From contig JAJFLE010000070.1 of the NCBI GenBank assembly GCA_021772835.1, forward strand, positions 16,066 to 80,065: a stretch of DNA of 64,000 nucleotides. Direction: 5' to 3'. Made by a program: the position numbers and the translations under genes. Under the pieces are notes generated by a model. It saw only the letters and a program-made list of their open reading frames with translations, had not been told where the DNA came from and ran no database searches. Shown here piece by piece: positions 25,274 to 34,062 of the stretch (position 1 is the first letter of the stretch; each line of letters opens with the position of its first letter). Source of the stretch: Mariprofundus sp. (GTDB lineage Bacteria; Pseudomonadota; Zetaproteobacteria; Mariprofundales; Mariprofundaceae).

Positions 25274-26017
25274 ATGAATAGCACCATGCGCCACTGCACC
25301 GTTCGCACTTGGTTTTTTGCAGTTCTGTTTGCCCTCTTTGGCAATGCCTGCTTGCTGCAGGCTGAAGCCTTGCAAACTGAAGCCTTACCGGCTGAAAATC
25401 TGCAGGCAACGGATCTGCAGGTTGAAGAGCTTCAAAAACCACAATACCCCGAAACCATCGCTGTGCTGCAGATGTTATATGGAGGTGAGGTCAGGGCGCG
25501 TTATCGTTATTTGGAATTTGCTAAAGTGGCCAAAGCGGACGGGCATGACAACATTGCATATCTGTTCAAGGCAATCGCTCACTCTGAAGCCGTGCATGAG
25601 AAAAACTTCAAACGCATCCTGGAAACACTCGGAAGCAAGGCTGCACATGTCGACCTCTCCTCGATTAAGGTATCTACGACGAAAGAAAACCTTAAATATG
25701 CCACCGAAGTTGAACTATCGGAAATCGATACTGAATACCCACGATACATTCAGCGTGTTGGCCCTGAACAGCACGCGGAGTCACTGAAATATATCAATTA
25801 CGCCTGGGAAGCAGAGCGTCAGCACCGTGCATTGATCAAAGAGATACAGGGTGGAACGGGCATGTTCTTCAGCATGTTACTGGAGCATTTTCGCAAAGAG
25901 GACAGCGTGTATTACGTCAACCAGAATTGCGGAGCAACGGTCACAGAATTACCTTTGGAAGACTGCCCGATCTGCCATGAGCCGTTGGACACGTACACAG
26001 TTGTTCCGGCACCATGA
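25274..26017 (+). CDS. Exported rubrerythrin-family protein
   Basis: 247 residues from the ATG at 25274. The N-terminus is a signal-peptide-like segment (TWFFAVLFALFGNACLLQAEA), then a short Leu/Glu repeat (LQTEALPAENLQATDLQ), then the ferritin-like four-helix domain with EVRARYRYLEFA, SEAVHEKNF, EVELSEIDTEYPRY and EAERQHR giving the di-iron ligands. The tail resembles rubredoxin, but the first CxxC reads NQNC and only CPIC is intact. Rubrerythrins reduce peroxide and are usually cytoplasmic, so export is unusual. The start is uncertain: GTG at 25256 and ATG at 25286 are possible. Confidence 0.82.
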   Translation: MNSTMRHCTVRTWFFAVLFALFGNACLLQAEALQTEALPAENLQATDLQVEELQKPQYPETIAVLQMLYGGEVRARYRYLEFAKVAKADGHDNIAYLFKAIAHSEAVHEKNFKRILETLGSKAAHVDLSSIKVSTTKENLKYATEVELSEIDTEYPRYIQRVGPEQHAESLKYINYAWEAERQHRALIKEIQGGTGMFFSMLLEHFRKEDSVYYVNQNCGATVTELPLEDCPICHEPLDTYTVVPAP

Positions 26018-26260
26018 GCTTCCATAAACAGCGGCATATGCAGTAACAGCGCATAACAAGCTAACCTATTCTCTCCATCTGCCTTAATTACAGAGGCGAT
26101 TCTCACCACCAATTCGTATGCATTGTACTTATGCCGGTATGTCTACTCACCTTTGATCAATTGGGACTGTTAAGTATAGCGACTGAAAAGCTGAATATTC
26201 TGCCCTTTATTACTCCGATAGCGGCTGTATTGCTGGCAGGGCAGGTACGCCGGAAACAGA

Positions 26261-26285
26261 AGAGGCTCCCGAAGGAGCCTCTTTG
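26261..26285. terminator. Bidirectional-looking terminator hairpin
   Basis: AGAGGCTCC and GGAGCCTCT form a 9-bp stem with tetraloop CGAA followed by TT on the + strand. It sits between the convergent rubrerythrin gene and lpdA. The T-run is short. Confidence 0.7.
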
Positions 26286-26300
26286 TTCGAAACGAACCGA

Positions 26301-28142
26301 TTAGATGTGAATGGCGCGGTCGTCTGCATCGAGAACCGATTCGTGAATCATCTCGGAGAGTGTTGGGTGCGGGAACATATGATGAGCCAGCTCCGCTTCG
26401 GTGGTTTCCAGTGTTTTTGCAACACCGAGTGAAACGATCATTTCGGTCGCTTCTGCACCCACAATATGAGCACCCAGTAACTCACCGGTTTCAGCATGAA
26501 AAATAGTTTTCACCATGCCATCTGTCTCGGCCAGACCCATCGCTTTACCGTTGGTGCCATAAGACATGCGCCCCACTTTGTAAGGAATACCCTCTTCCTT
26601 GCACTGGTTCTCGGTCTTGCCGCATGAACCCACCTGAGGTTGGCAGTAAGTGCAGCCCGGCACATTACCATAATCAACGGGGTGCGGGTGTTTCCCGGCA
26701 ATCGCTTCGACACAGACTATGCCTTCATGGCTGGCTACGTGCGCAAGGGCTGGGGCACCCACCACATCGCCAATGGCATACACACCCGGGTGATCGGTAC
26801 GGTACCAGTCATCCACTGCGATGGTATTGCGATCAACCTGCATTGAGGTGTTTTCAGCACCTATGGCATCGGTGTTGCCGATCACGCCAACAGCAACCAG
26901 ACAGACATCTCCTTCGATGCTTACTTTTTTGCCTTTGGCTTCATATTCGACTACAGCTTTGCCATCTACATTTTTTGCAGATGAGACCATAGCGCCGGTG
27001 ATGATCTTGATTTTTTGTTTCTTGAATGAGCGAGCAACAATGTTGGAAATCTCATGATCTTCGAGTGGCATAATTTGATCTGCTGCCTCAATCACGGTGA
27101 CATCCGAGCCCATCGCTTTGTAGAAGTAAGCAAACTCCATACCGATAGCGCCTGAACCAATCACCACAAGCTTCTCAGGCAGCGCTGAGGGCGCCAGCGC
27201 TTTTTTGTAGGTAATCACCACTTCGTTGTCGACATCCATGCCTGGGAAGGCACGTGCGCGCGCTCCGGTTGCGACAATCACATGTTTTGCCGAGACCTGC
27301 TTAACATTACCTTCAGCATCCTTCACCATCAGTTTATTGCCGGTTTCGAATGTGGCGTAACCTTCAATATGTTCAATCTTGTTTTTCTTAAACAGGAATC
27401 CGATACCGTTATTGAGCTTGGCTGAGATGACGCGTGAGCGGGCAACTGCCTTTTCCAGATCAGGGTTGGCAGCAGTCACACCGAGGCCGAGTTCATCACC
27501 GCTATGCTGGATGATATTAATGACTTCTGCAGTGCGCAGCAGTGCTTTGGTTGGGATGCAACCCCAGTTCAGGCAGATGCCACCCAGATGCGTGGATTCG
27601 ATACAGGCTACTTTCATGCCGAGCTGAGCCGCACGAATGGCTGCCACATAACCGCCGGGGCCAGCGCCAATCACGACAACATCGTATTCACCATCAGCAT
27701 TAAACAAGCCGGAAGCTTTCAGGTTCAGTTCTTCGGCTTCTTCTGCATCGTGAGCCGCGTGGGCTGCCAAAGAGGCCGGATGCATCTCGGGTGCTGATTC
27801 AGCCCCCAGCTCCGCAGCTTCTTCGGATGAATCGTCTTGGTTAATTTCGACAGGGGTATCCACGCCTGAGCCTGATGGCGTATAATCGTCTGCGACCTCT
27901 TCATCGTCTTCACGAATCACAGCAATCGGGGCACCAACAGTGACGATGGAGCCTTCAGGTGAGAGGATTTTATGTAAAATACCCTCATCGACGACTTCCA
28001 TTTCCATGGTTGCCTTGTCGGTTTCCACCTCGGCCAGAACTTCACCGGAGATCAGCTCATCACCTTCGGCTTTCAACCAGCGGGCAATACGACCTTCGGT
28101 CATGGTCGGTGATAACTGGGTCATAAACAGATCAATTGGCAT
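26301..28142 (-). CDS. lpdA: Dihydrolipoyl dehydrogenase (E3) with N-terminal lipoyl domain
   Basis: 613 residues. A lipoyl domain (1-85, lipoyl Lys43 in ETDKATMEME) and an acidic Pro/Ala/Glu-rich linker (about 86-150) precede the flavoprotein with GAGPGGYVAAIRA, the redox pair CLNWGCIPTKALL (about 193-205), NAD fold VIGSGAIGMEF and HPHPTLSEMIHE at the dimer interface. It reoxidises lipoyl groups of PDH with NAD. E3 with its own lipoyl domain is a recognised variant. It is the last gene of the pdhA-pdhB-pdhC-lpdA operon, 98 bp after pdhC. Confidence 0.96.
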   Translation of the reverse strand: MPIDLFMTQLSPTMTEGRIARWLKAEGDELISGEVLAEVETDKATMEMEVVDEGILHKILSPEGSIVTVGAPIAVIREDDEEVADDYTPSGSGVDTPVEINQDDSSEEAAELGAESAPEMHPASLAAHAAHDAEEAEELNLKASGLFNADGEYDVVVIGAGPGGYVAAIRAAQLGMKVACIESTHLGGICLNWGCIPTKALLRTAEVINIIQHSGDELGLGVTAANPDLEKAVARSRVISAKLNNGIGFLFKKNKIEHIEGYATFETGNKLMVKDAEGNVKQVSAKHVIVATGARARAFPGMDVDNEVVITYKKALAPSALPEKLVVIGSGAIGMEFAYFYKAMGSDVTVIEAADQIMPLEDHEISNIVARSFKKQKIKIITGAMVSSAKNVDGKAVVEYEAKGKKVSIEGDVCLVAVGVIGNTDAIGAENTSMQVDRNTIAVDDWYRTDHPGVYAIGDVVGAPALAHVASHEGIVCVEAIAGKHPHPVDYGNVPGCTYCQPQVGSCGKTENQCKEEGIPYKVGRMSYGTNGKAMGLAETDGMVKTIFHAETGELLGAHIVGAEATEMIVSLGVAKTLETTEAELAHHMFPHPTLSEMIHESVLDADDRAIHI

Positions 28143-28167
28143 TTCAGAACCTCAATAAACTTTTAAC

Positions 28168-28240
28168 CACAGAGGAGGCAGGGGGCGCAAAGGTATGGAA
28201 TAAACACCTGCGTTCCCTGCAATCCCTGCAGTGAATAATA
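28168..28240. repeat. CACAGAGG-type intergenic repeat between pdhC and lpdA
   Basis: The gap holds ACCACAGAGGAGGCAGG and an AT-rich hairpin-like remainder. The opening phrase resembles the CACAGAG repeats at 29577 and 46924, but only a short stretch matches. Confidence 0.35.
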
Positions 28241-29530
28241 TTAGATCAATACGCTGGCAGGGGTTTGAATATGTTTTTTCAGTGCCGCCAGGAACTCAGC
28301 ACCTGCTGCACCATCCACCACGCGGTGATCGCATGAAAGTGTCAGTGTCATCATTTTCTTCACGACGACAATACCGTTTTCAACGACTGGACGCTCTTCT
28401 GTGCCACCAACAGCCAGAATCGCACCCTCAGGCGGATTTACAATAGCAGCAAACTGTTTGACGCCATACATGCCCAGATTGGAAATTGAGAATGTGCCGC
28501 CTGAATACTCGGCAGGCTGTAATTCGCCAGCGCGCGCACGTACGGCCAGCTCTTTTACTTCAGCAGAAATATCAACAATACCTTTCTGCTCGGAGAAGCG
28601 TATCACCGGCGTGATCAGGCCACCTTCGATGGCTACGGCTACGGAGATATGAGCATGTTTGTGTTTAAGCGTCGCACTGTCAGTCCAGCTTGCATTGGCA
28701 GCTGGCACATCTACCAGTGCTTTGGCGACCGCTTTAATAACAAAGTCGTTCACGCTGAGTTTGAATGCACCATCGGCAGCTTCATTAAGCTGGGCTCTGA
28801 GATCCATCAGGCGATCCATTTCCACATCCACACTCACATAAAAGTGTGGCACATGCTGTTTGGACTCAGTCAGGCGACGGGCAATGGCTTTGCGCATCAT
28901 GGAGTTCTCGACACGCTCAAACTCATCTTCATGGTAAGGCAATGGACCTGTTGGCATTGGCCGCACAGGAGGTGCGACTACAGCGGCGCTTGCGCCACCG
29001 ATGTTGATGCCACGTTTGACTGCATTTTCGATATCGGATTTTACAATACGACCATTCGGGCCCGAGCCTGTAATCGCCGCCAGATTAATGCCTTTTTGCT
29101 TGGCAAGCCTGCGGGCAAGTGGGCTGGCTTTGATGCGGCCACCCTGTCTTGCTACGGGAGCAGGATCAGCAACGACTGTTTCAAGCTTAGCTGCCGGAGC
29201 AGTTGCGACCGGTTGAGCAACCGGGGCTTCGACAACTTCAGCTACCGGAGCTGCATCCCCTGCGGGTGAATAATCAGCAGGGACTTCTTCTCCATCTTCA
29301 GCGATGATAGCAATAGCAGTGCCTACAGTCACAATTGAACCCGCAGGAGAAAGGATTTTATGTAGCACCCCTTCATCGACGACTTCCATTTCCATTGTCG
29401 CTTTATCAGTTTCCACTTCGGCCAGGACTTCTCCTGATTCCAGCGTATCGCCTTCTTTTTTTAACCAGCGGGCGATTTTACCCTCGGTCATCGTCGGTGA
29501 GAGCTGAGTCATAAACAGATCAATCGGCAT
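28241..29530 (-). CDS. pdhC: Pyruvate dehydrogenase E2, dihydrolipoamide acetyltransferase
   Basis: 429 residues: one lipoyl domain (1-82, Lys43), an Ala/Pro/Val linker, a peripheral-subunit-binding domain (about 128-165, ASPLARRLAKQKGINLAAI), and the acyltransferase core with SNLGMYGVKQFAAIVNPPEGAI and catalytic DHRVVDG. It transfers acetyl from lipoyl to CoA and forms the core of the complex. The lipoyl domain is almost identical to that of lpdA. It lies 115 bp after pdhB. Confidence 0.96.
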   Translation of the reverse strand: MPIDLFMTQLSPTMTEGKIARWLKKEGDTLESGEVLAEVETDKATMEMEVVDEGVLHKILSPAGSIVTVGTAIAIIAEDGEEVPADYSPAGDAAPVAEVVEAPVAQPVATAPAAKLETVVADPAPVARQGGRIKASPLARRLAKQKGINLAAITGSGPNGRIVKSDIENAVKRGINIGGASAAVVAPPVRPMPTGPLPYHEDEFERVENSMMRKAIARRLTESKQHVPHFYVSVDVEMDRLMDLRAQLNEAADGAFKLSVNDFVIKAVAKALVDVPAANASWTDSATLKHKHAHISVAVAIEGGLITPVIRFSEQKGIVDISAEVKELAVRARAGELQPAEYSGGTFSISNLGMYGVKQFAAIVNPPEGAILAVGGTEERPVVENGIVVVKKMMTLTLSCDHRVVDGAAGAEFLAALKKHIQTPASVLI

Positions 29531-29645
29531 TAAATATTCCCTCTAATTCTTTTAACAAGAAAAACTTTACCACGAAAAGCACAGAGAGCACGAAACAAGA
29601 AAGCAGCTGTCTTCGTGGACTTCATGAAATTAGTGGTGAGTTCCA
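29531..29645. repeat. CACAGAG-type repeat between pdhB and pdhC
   Basis: The gap contains ACCACG (29570 on), AAGCACAGAGAGCAC (29577-29591) and, further right, TCGTGG and GTGGTGA, which form a loose inverted arrangement. The 15-bp phrase recurs after purD near 46923. Confidence 0.5.
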
Positions 29646-30626
29646 TCAAGCACGGCCACAGGCTACGCGGGCAGCTTCGACTATGTCAGCCACACTCGGC
29701 ACGGCCAGCGCTTCGAGATTCGCCGCATACGGCATCGGCACATCTTTGCCGGTCACGCGAATCACCGGAGAATCGAGGTCATCAAAGCCGCGTTCCATAA
29801 TGCGGGCGGAAATTTCGGCTCCGATACCGGCAAAACGCCAGCCTTCTTCCACGACAACAGCACAGTGGGTCTTCGCTACCGAAGCCAGTATCGTATTTTC
29901 ATCCAGAGGACGAATGGTACGAGGATCGATCACTTCGGCTTCGATACCCTGTTCGGCAAGTATTTTTGCTGCTGCAAGTGCAAAGCCGGTCATGCGTGAA
30001 TGCGCCACGATGGTGACATCGGAGCCCACACGTTTCACATCAGCAACACCGAGTGGAATAATATATTCATGATCCGGAACTTCGCCGACATCGCCGTAAT
30101 TGATCTCATTCTCGATAAATACGACGGTATCATTATCCCGGATTGCAGCCTTTAACAGTCCTTTGGCATCAGCAGGATTCGATGGCATAACCACCTTCAG
30201 GCCGGGTACATTGGCCAGCCAGTTCTCCAGACTCTGTGAATGCTGGGCACCCACACGCGCAGCTGAACCACCAGCGCCACGGAATACCATCGGGCAGCTG
30301 TACTGGCCGCCGGACATGTATTTCATCTTGGCTGCCGCGTTAACAATCTGATCCAGTGCCAGAATAGCAAAGTTCCAGGTCATAAATTCAATGATAGGGC
30401 GCAGGCCAGCCATGGAGGCCCCGACACCGAGGCCGGCAAAACCAAGCTCGGTAATCGGCGTATCGATGACGCGTTTAGGGCCGAATTTATCCAGCATGCC
30501 CTGTGATACTTTATAAGCACCATTGTACTCAGCGACTTCTTCACCCATCAGGAATACGCGGTCATCGAGTTTCATCTCTTCACACATCGCCTGATTCAGT
30601 GCTTCACGGTAGGTAATTTTACTCAT
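29646..30626 (-). CDS. pdhB: Pyruvate dehydrogenase E1 beta subunit
   Basis: 326 residues with the transketolase-like pyrimidine-binding domain (MGEEVAEYNGAYKVSQGM, DTPITELGFAGLGVGASMAG) and a C-terminal domain (DPRTIRPLDENTI, VVVEEGWRFAGIGAEI). With PdhA it forms the thiamine diphosphate enzyme that decarboxylates pyruvate and acylates the lipoyl arm. The ATG is 1 bp beyond the pdhA stop, so the two E1 genes are translationally close. Confidence 0.96.
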   Translation of the reverse strand: MSKITYREALNQAMCEEMKLDDRVFLMGEEVAEYNGAYKVSQGMLDKFGPKRVIDTPITELGFAGLGVGASMAGLRPIIEFMTWNFAILALDQIVNAAAKMKYMSGGQYSCPMVFRGAGGSAARVGAQHSQSLENWLANVPGLKVVMPSNPADAKGLLKAAIRDNDTVVFIENEINYGDVGEVPDHEYIIPLGVADVKRVGSDVTIVAHSRMTGFALAAAKILAEQGIEAEVIDPRTIRPLDENTILASVAKTHCAVVVEEGWRFAGIGAEISARIMERGFDDLDSPVIRVTGKDVPMPYAANLEALAVPSVADIVEAARVACGRA

Positions 30627-30627
30627 C

Positions 30628-31677
30628 TTAGTTCACCTTGCCCGGATAAGGATATGCATTTTCGATTGGGTCAGAATAGATGTCGGTCCACAGTTCGGAT
30701 GCATCCGGCTCTGGCTGCGCCTCTGCGGCTTTACCAATAGCTGCGACCTCTTTTTTGATGTCTTTATCAAGCTGTTTGAAGTGTTCTTCAGTAGCCAGGC
30801 CCGCTTCAATCATCTGAGCCTGCAGGCGTGCAATCGGATCACGGCCTGAACGCCATTCATCCACCTCGGCACGCGTACGGTAAGTGGCCGGATCGGACAT
30901 GGAGTGGCCGCGATAACGGTAGGTCATCGCTTCAACCAGCATAGGCCCCTTGCCGGAGCGGGCATGGTCCATGGCTTCGCGCATCTTTTTCTCGAACTCG
31001 AGCACATCCATGCCGTCGATCTTCATGCCTGGAATCTTGAAAGAAATACCACGTTTGAACAGCTGAGTTTCGGCTGACGCACGCTCCAGTGAAGTGCCCA
31101 TGGCGTACTGGTTGTTTTCCACCACAAACACAATGGGCAGCTTCCACAGCGCAGCCATATTAAAGGATTCGTACACAGCGCCCTGATTGATGCCACCATC
31201 TCCCATGATGCAGATGGTGACGCGACCATCGTCTTTATACCTGCTGGAGAAACCAAAACCGAGACCGATTGGCACCTGCTCACCAACAATGCCATTACCA
31301 CCGGCAAAGTTCTTCTCGATATCAAACATGTGCATCGAGCCGCCCTTGCCTTTAACAATGCCGCCAGCTTTACCAAGCAACTCAGCCATCACAGCCGTCG
31401 CATCAGTACCACGGGCCAGGATATGGCCATGGTCGCGGTAGCTGGTCATCATGTAATCCGTTGTTTCGGATGCCTGATGCAGGCCTACACAGACAGCTTC
31501 CTGTCCATTGCACAAATGGCAAAAACCACCGATCTTTTTCAGGCCATAGAGCTGGCCCGCTTTCTCTTCAAAACGGCGGATAAATAACATCTTGTCGTGC
31601 ATCTCATGTAGTCGTGCTTCTGGGTAGAAGAGACCGTCATGTGTGATGCCGGCTTCCTGTTTCTGCTTTGCAGGCAT
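30628..31677 (-). CDS. pdhA: Pyruvate dehydrogenase E1 alpha subunit
   Basis: 349 residues with the TPP-binding motif GDGGINQGAVYESFNMAALW...VENNQYAMGT, the phosphate contact YRYRGHSMSDPATYR, and HLCNGQEAVCVGLH near the N-terminus. This is the two-chain (alpha2beta2) E1 type, not the homodimeric AceE. The ATG at 31677 starts MPAKQKQEAG; a frame extending to 31734 adds an unconserved stretch. It heads the operon and is divergent from yciH; the 229-bp gap should hold both promoters. Confidence 0.95.
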   Translation of the reverse strand: MPAKQKQEAGITHDGLFYPEARLHEMHDKMLFIRRFEEKAGQLYGLKKIGGFCHLCNGQEAVCVGLHQASETTDYMMTSYRDHGHILARGTDATAVMAELLGKAGGIVKGKGGSMHMFDIEKNFAGGNGIVGEQVPIGLGFGFSSRYKDDGRVTICIMGDGGINQGAVYESFNMAALWKLPIVFVVENNQYAMGTSLERASAETQLFKRGISFKIPGMKIDGMDVLEFEKKMREAMDHARSGKGPMLVEAMTYRYRGHSMSDPATYRTRAEVDEWRSGRDPIARLQAQMIEAGLATEEHFKQLDKDIKKEVAAIGKAAEAQPEPDASELWTDIYSDPIENAYPYPGKVN

Positions 31678-31906
31678 GGTGCCCCCATAGTTATATTTTG
31701 CGCGAATGATGCCCAAGCTACTATGGCACGGCAACCTGCACCCTCATATGGTTTTTTATGAGTATATATTAATTGCTGTAAATTTGTTGAAAAACAACGC
31801 TGTTTCCCTAACTGAATGAAGGGCGATCGGCTATTTTCATGGCAGCTTGCGAAGAGTGAAAAAAAGGGGTGGAGTTCGCTAGAAGTGTGACGAACAGAGG
31901 TGGCTG

Positions 31907-32278
31907 ATGGGTGATAACGACAGATTGGTTTACAGCACTGAGCAGGGCTCGCTCGATAAAGCGATGCAAAAGAGCCGCGCAACGGGGAAGAAAGATCGCA
32001 AGCCTGCGACTGCAGCCCCTGCTATCAAAAACCCAAACAAGCAGGGTGTTCGTATACGCCGCGAATCAAAAGGGCGCGGTGGTAAAACGGTTAGCATCGT
32101 TGACGGGCTGACTCTGAATGATGATGGATTGAAAAAATTGCTAAAAACATTGAAAGGGCAACTTGGTACTGGCGGAGCAGTGAAAGATGGATGCCTGGAG
32201 ATTCAGGGCGATCATCGCGAAAAGCTAGTGCTACTACTGGAAAAACAGGGGATAAAAGTCAAGCTTTCCGGGGGTTGA
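31907..32278 (+). CDS. yciH: SUI1/eIF1-type translation factor YciH
   Basis: 123 residues: a disordered basic N-terminus and a SUI1 domain (about 45-123) with VRIRRESKGRGGKTVSIVDGL, LGTGGAVKDGCLEIQGDH and KQGIKVKLSGG. In E. coli YciH influences start-codon discrimination. The gene is divergent from pdhA and is followed by a strong hairpin terminator. Confidence 0.93.
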   Translation: MGDNDRLVYSTEQGSLDKAMQKSRATGKKDRKPATAAPAIKNPNKQGVRIRRESKGRGGKTVSIVDGLTLNDDGLKKLLKTLKGQLGTGGAVKDGCLEIQGDHREKLVLLLEKQGIKVKLSGG

Positions 32279-32318
32279 AGATGTACTGAATTCTGAATTT
32301 CTCAGGCCCTAAAAAAAG

Positions 32319-32349
32319 AAAAGGCGGAGTTTGCACGCTCCGCCTTTTA
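32319..32349. terminator. Bidirectional intrinsic terminator
   Basis: AAAAGGCGGAG and CTCCGCCTTTT form an 11-bp stem with an 8-nt loop, A-rich to the left and T-rich to the right, between the convergent yciH and hemC. Confidence 0.93.
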
Positions 32350-32494
32350 TCAGATATTTGTTATAAGGATTCACTTAATTCTTGTTACTGCTGCTGACAG
32401 TGTGTGCCCAACTTAAACTATCTTTATGACACTTCCGTGACATGCCTCACACTTACAGGTAACGATGAAGAGAATATTAAAAAAGTGTTTGCAT

Positions 32495-33424
32495 TTATTT
32501 ATCCGATTCAGCGTATAACGCCGCAAGAATTGGTCGGGCTCCGGCATCGAGCACTTCATGGGCTAACGCATTACCAATGGCTACTGCATCGACGCGCAAC
32601 CCTGTGGCCTCGCGTACAATCACTACCTTTCCATCCACAGAGCCAACCAGACCTTTCAGGTGGAGTGAGTCCCCATCGAGTGTGGCGTAGGCAGCAATAG
32701 GCACCTGGCAACCACCTTCAAGGGTTGCCAGAAATGCACGCTCTGCTTTGGTGCGATCCACGGTGTCCGCATCGTTGAGTTGATCGACAAGCGCGTTGAG
32801 CCAATCATCAGCATTACGCGTCTGGATGCCCAGTGTTCCCTGTGCCACAGCCGGCAGCATTTCTTCGGTATCAATAAAATCATGCATCTGGTCCTGCATG
32901 CCCATGCGTTTAATACCTGCCGCCGCCAGAATCACAGCATCAACCTCTACACCCAGTTTGGACAGGCGTGTCTGAATGTTGCCGCGAATCGAGGTGCATT
33001 TGAACGTCGGGTGTTTGGCCAGAATTTGTGCGACACGGCGCAGGCTGGATGTGCCTATGGTTGCGCCTTCGGGAAGGCTGTCCAAGCCGCCTTTGGTGAT
33101 CGTGGCAATGGCATCACGCGGATCTTCACGTTTGGGGTAAGCGCGGATACTGGTTCCTTCCGGCAGAACAGTTGGCACATCTTTCATCGAGTGCACTGCG
33201 ATATCGGCACGACCATCAAGCAGCGCTTCATCGATCTCTTTGGTGAACAGACCTTTGCCACCGACTTGTGCCAGTGGCACGTCAAGAATTTTGTCGCCTT
33301 TGGTGACAATCTTCACAAGCTCAGTCGTCACAGACGGATCAAGACGCTGCAATTCAGCAGAAACATGTTCGGCCTGCCACAGAGCAAGCGGGGAACGGCG
33401 GGTAGCAATACGGATATGAGTCAC
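32495..33424 (-). CDS. hemC: Porphobilinogen deaminase (hydroxymethylbilane synthase)
   Basis: 309 residues. RIATRRSPLALWQAEHV opens the protein; the catalytic Asp region GRADIAVHSMKDVPT and the cofactor Cys in LEGGCQVPIAAYA, which carries dipyrromethane, are present. It polymerises four porphobilinogens for tetrapyrrole synthesis. The start is GTG with a strong GGAGGT 4-5 bp upstream. The 83-bp gap to rsmD would allow either a joint or separate transcript. Confidence 0.97.
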   Translation of the reverse strand: MTHIRIATRRSPLALWQAEHVSAELQRLDPSVTTELVKIVTKGDKILDVPLAQVGGKGLFTKEIDEALLDGRADIAVHSMKDVPTVLPEGTSIRAYPKREDPRDAIATITKGGLDSLPEGATIGTSSLRRVAQILAKHPTFKCTSIRGNIQTRLSKLGVEVDAVILAAAGIKRMGMQDQMHDFIDTEEMLPAVAQGTLGIQTRNADDWLNALVDQLNDADTVDRTKAERAFLATLEGGCQVPIAAYATLDGDSLHLKGLVGSVDGKVVIVREATGLRVDAVAIGNALAHEVLDAGARPILAALYAESDK

Positions 33425-33506
33425 AATAACCTCCAGGAGAAGGGCGAACCGTAGCGAGACAAAGAGATTTACTCAAAAGAAATAACTGAATGCGTGCAGG
33501 AAGCAA

Positions 33507-34049
33507 TCAGGAGTCTGTCTTTCTCTCCAGAAAGTGCAGACATGTATCCCCGTAAAGCCGAGACTGCTCACATAACCAGCCGGAAGGCCATGCGGGTTTC
33601 ACCTTCTTCGATTCTTCGATAATAAGACGATCGCATGTGATTTCATGCTTATCCAGCCATAACGGCAACTGTTCGCTAAAACCCTGCTGGTAGGGTGGGT
33701 CGGCAAAAATCAGATCAAAGTGTTGACCAGGCATCAGTGCAAGAGCCTTCTCCACCAGGGCCGTTTTGATCTGCCAGCTTTCCGTTAAGTCCCATGCATC
33801 GCGAATAACTTCCATATCCCGGGTCAGCCTGCGATTCTGCTCAATTGAAACAGCTGAGGTCGCACCACGCGAGATTGCCTCAAGTGCCATAATGCCCGAG
33901 CCTGAATAGAGATCGAGCAGACGCATGTCATCGACGGTTCCGAGTATATTAAACAGGGCCTGACGCACTTTGGCCGGAGTCGGGCGAAGCCCCTGCATAT
34001 CAGGGATATTGATTACCCGGCTACGCAGGTATCCAGCAGTAATTCGCAT
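33507..34049 (-). CDS. rsmD: 16S rRNA (guanine966-N2)-methyltransferase
   Basis: 180 residues: MRITAGYLRSRVI, PTPAKVRQALFNIL, the SAM site LDLYSGSGIMALEAISRGA, and the catalytic ADPPY, all typical of RsmD. The ATG at 34049 begins the conserved part and lies 13 bp after the preceding protease stop. It methylates G966 of 16S rRNA in the small subunit. Confidence 0.94.
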   Translation of the reverse strand: MRITAGYLRSRVINIPDMQGLRPTPAKVRQALFNILGTVDDMRLLDLYSGSGIMALEAISRGATSAVSIEQNRRLTRDMEVIRDAWDLTESWQIKTALVEKALALMPGQHFDLIFADPPYQQGFSEQLPLWLDKHEITCDRLIIEESKKVKPAWPSGWLCEQSRLYGDTCLHFLERKTDS

Positions 34050-34062
34050 CTCTTGATAAACC

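Noticed and set aside
26131..26304. 57-codon plus-strand frame with a hydrophobic middle before lpdA
   Set aside because: Its end runs through the terminator stem at 26261-26285 and no ribosome binding site precedes it.
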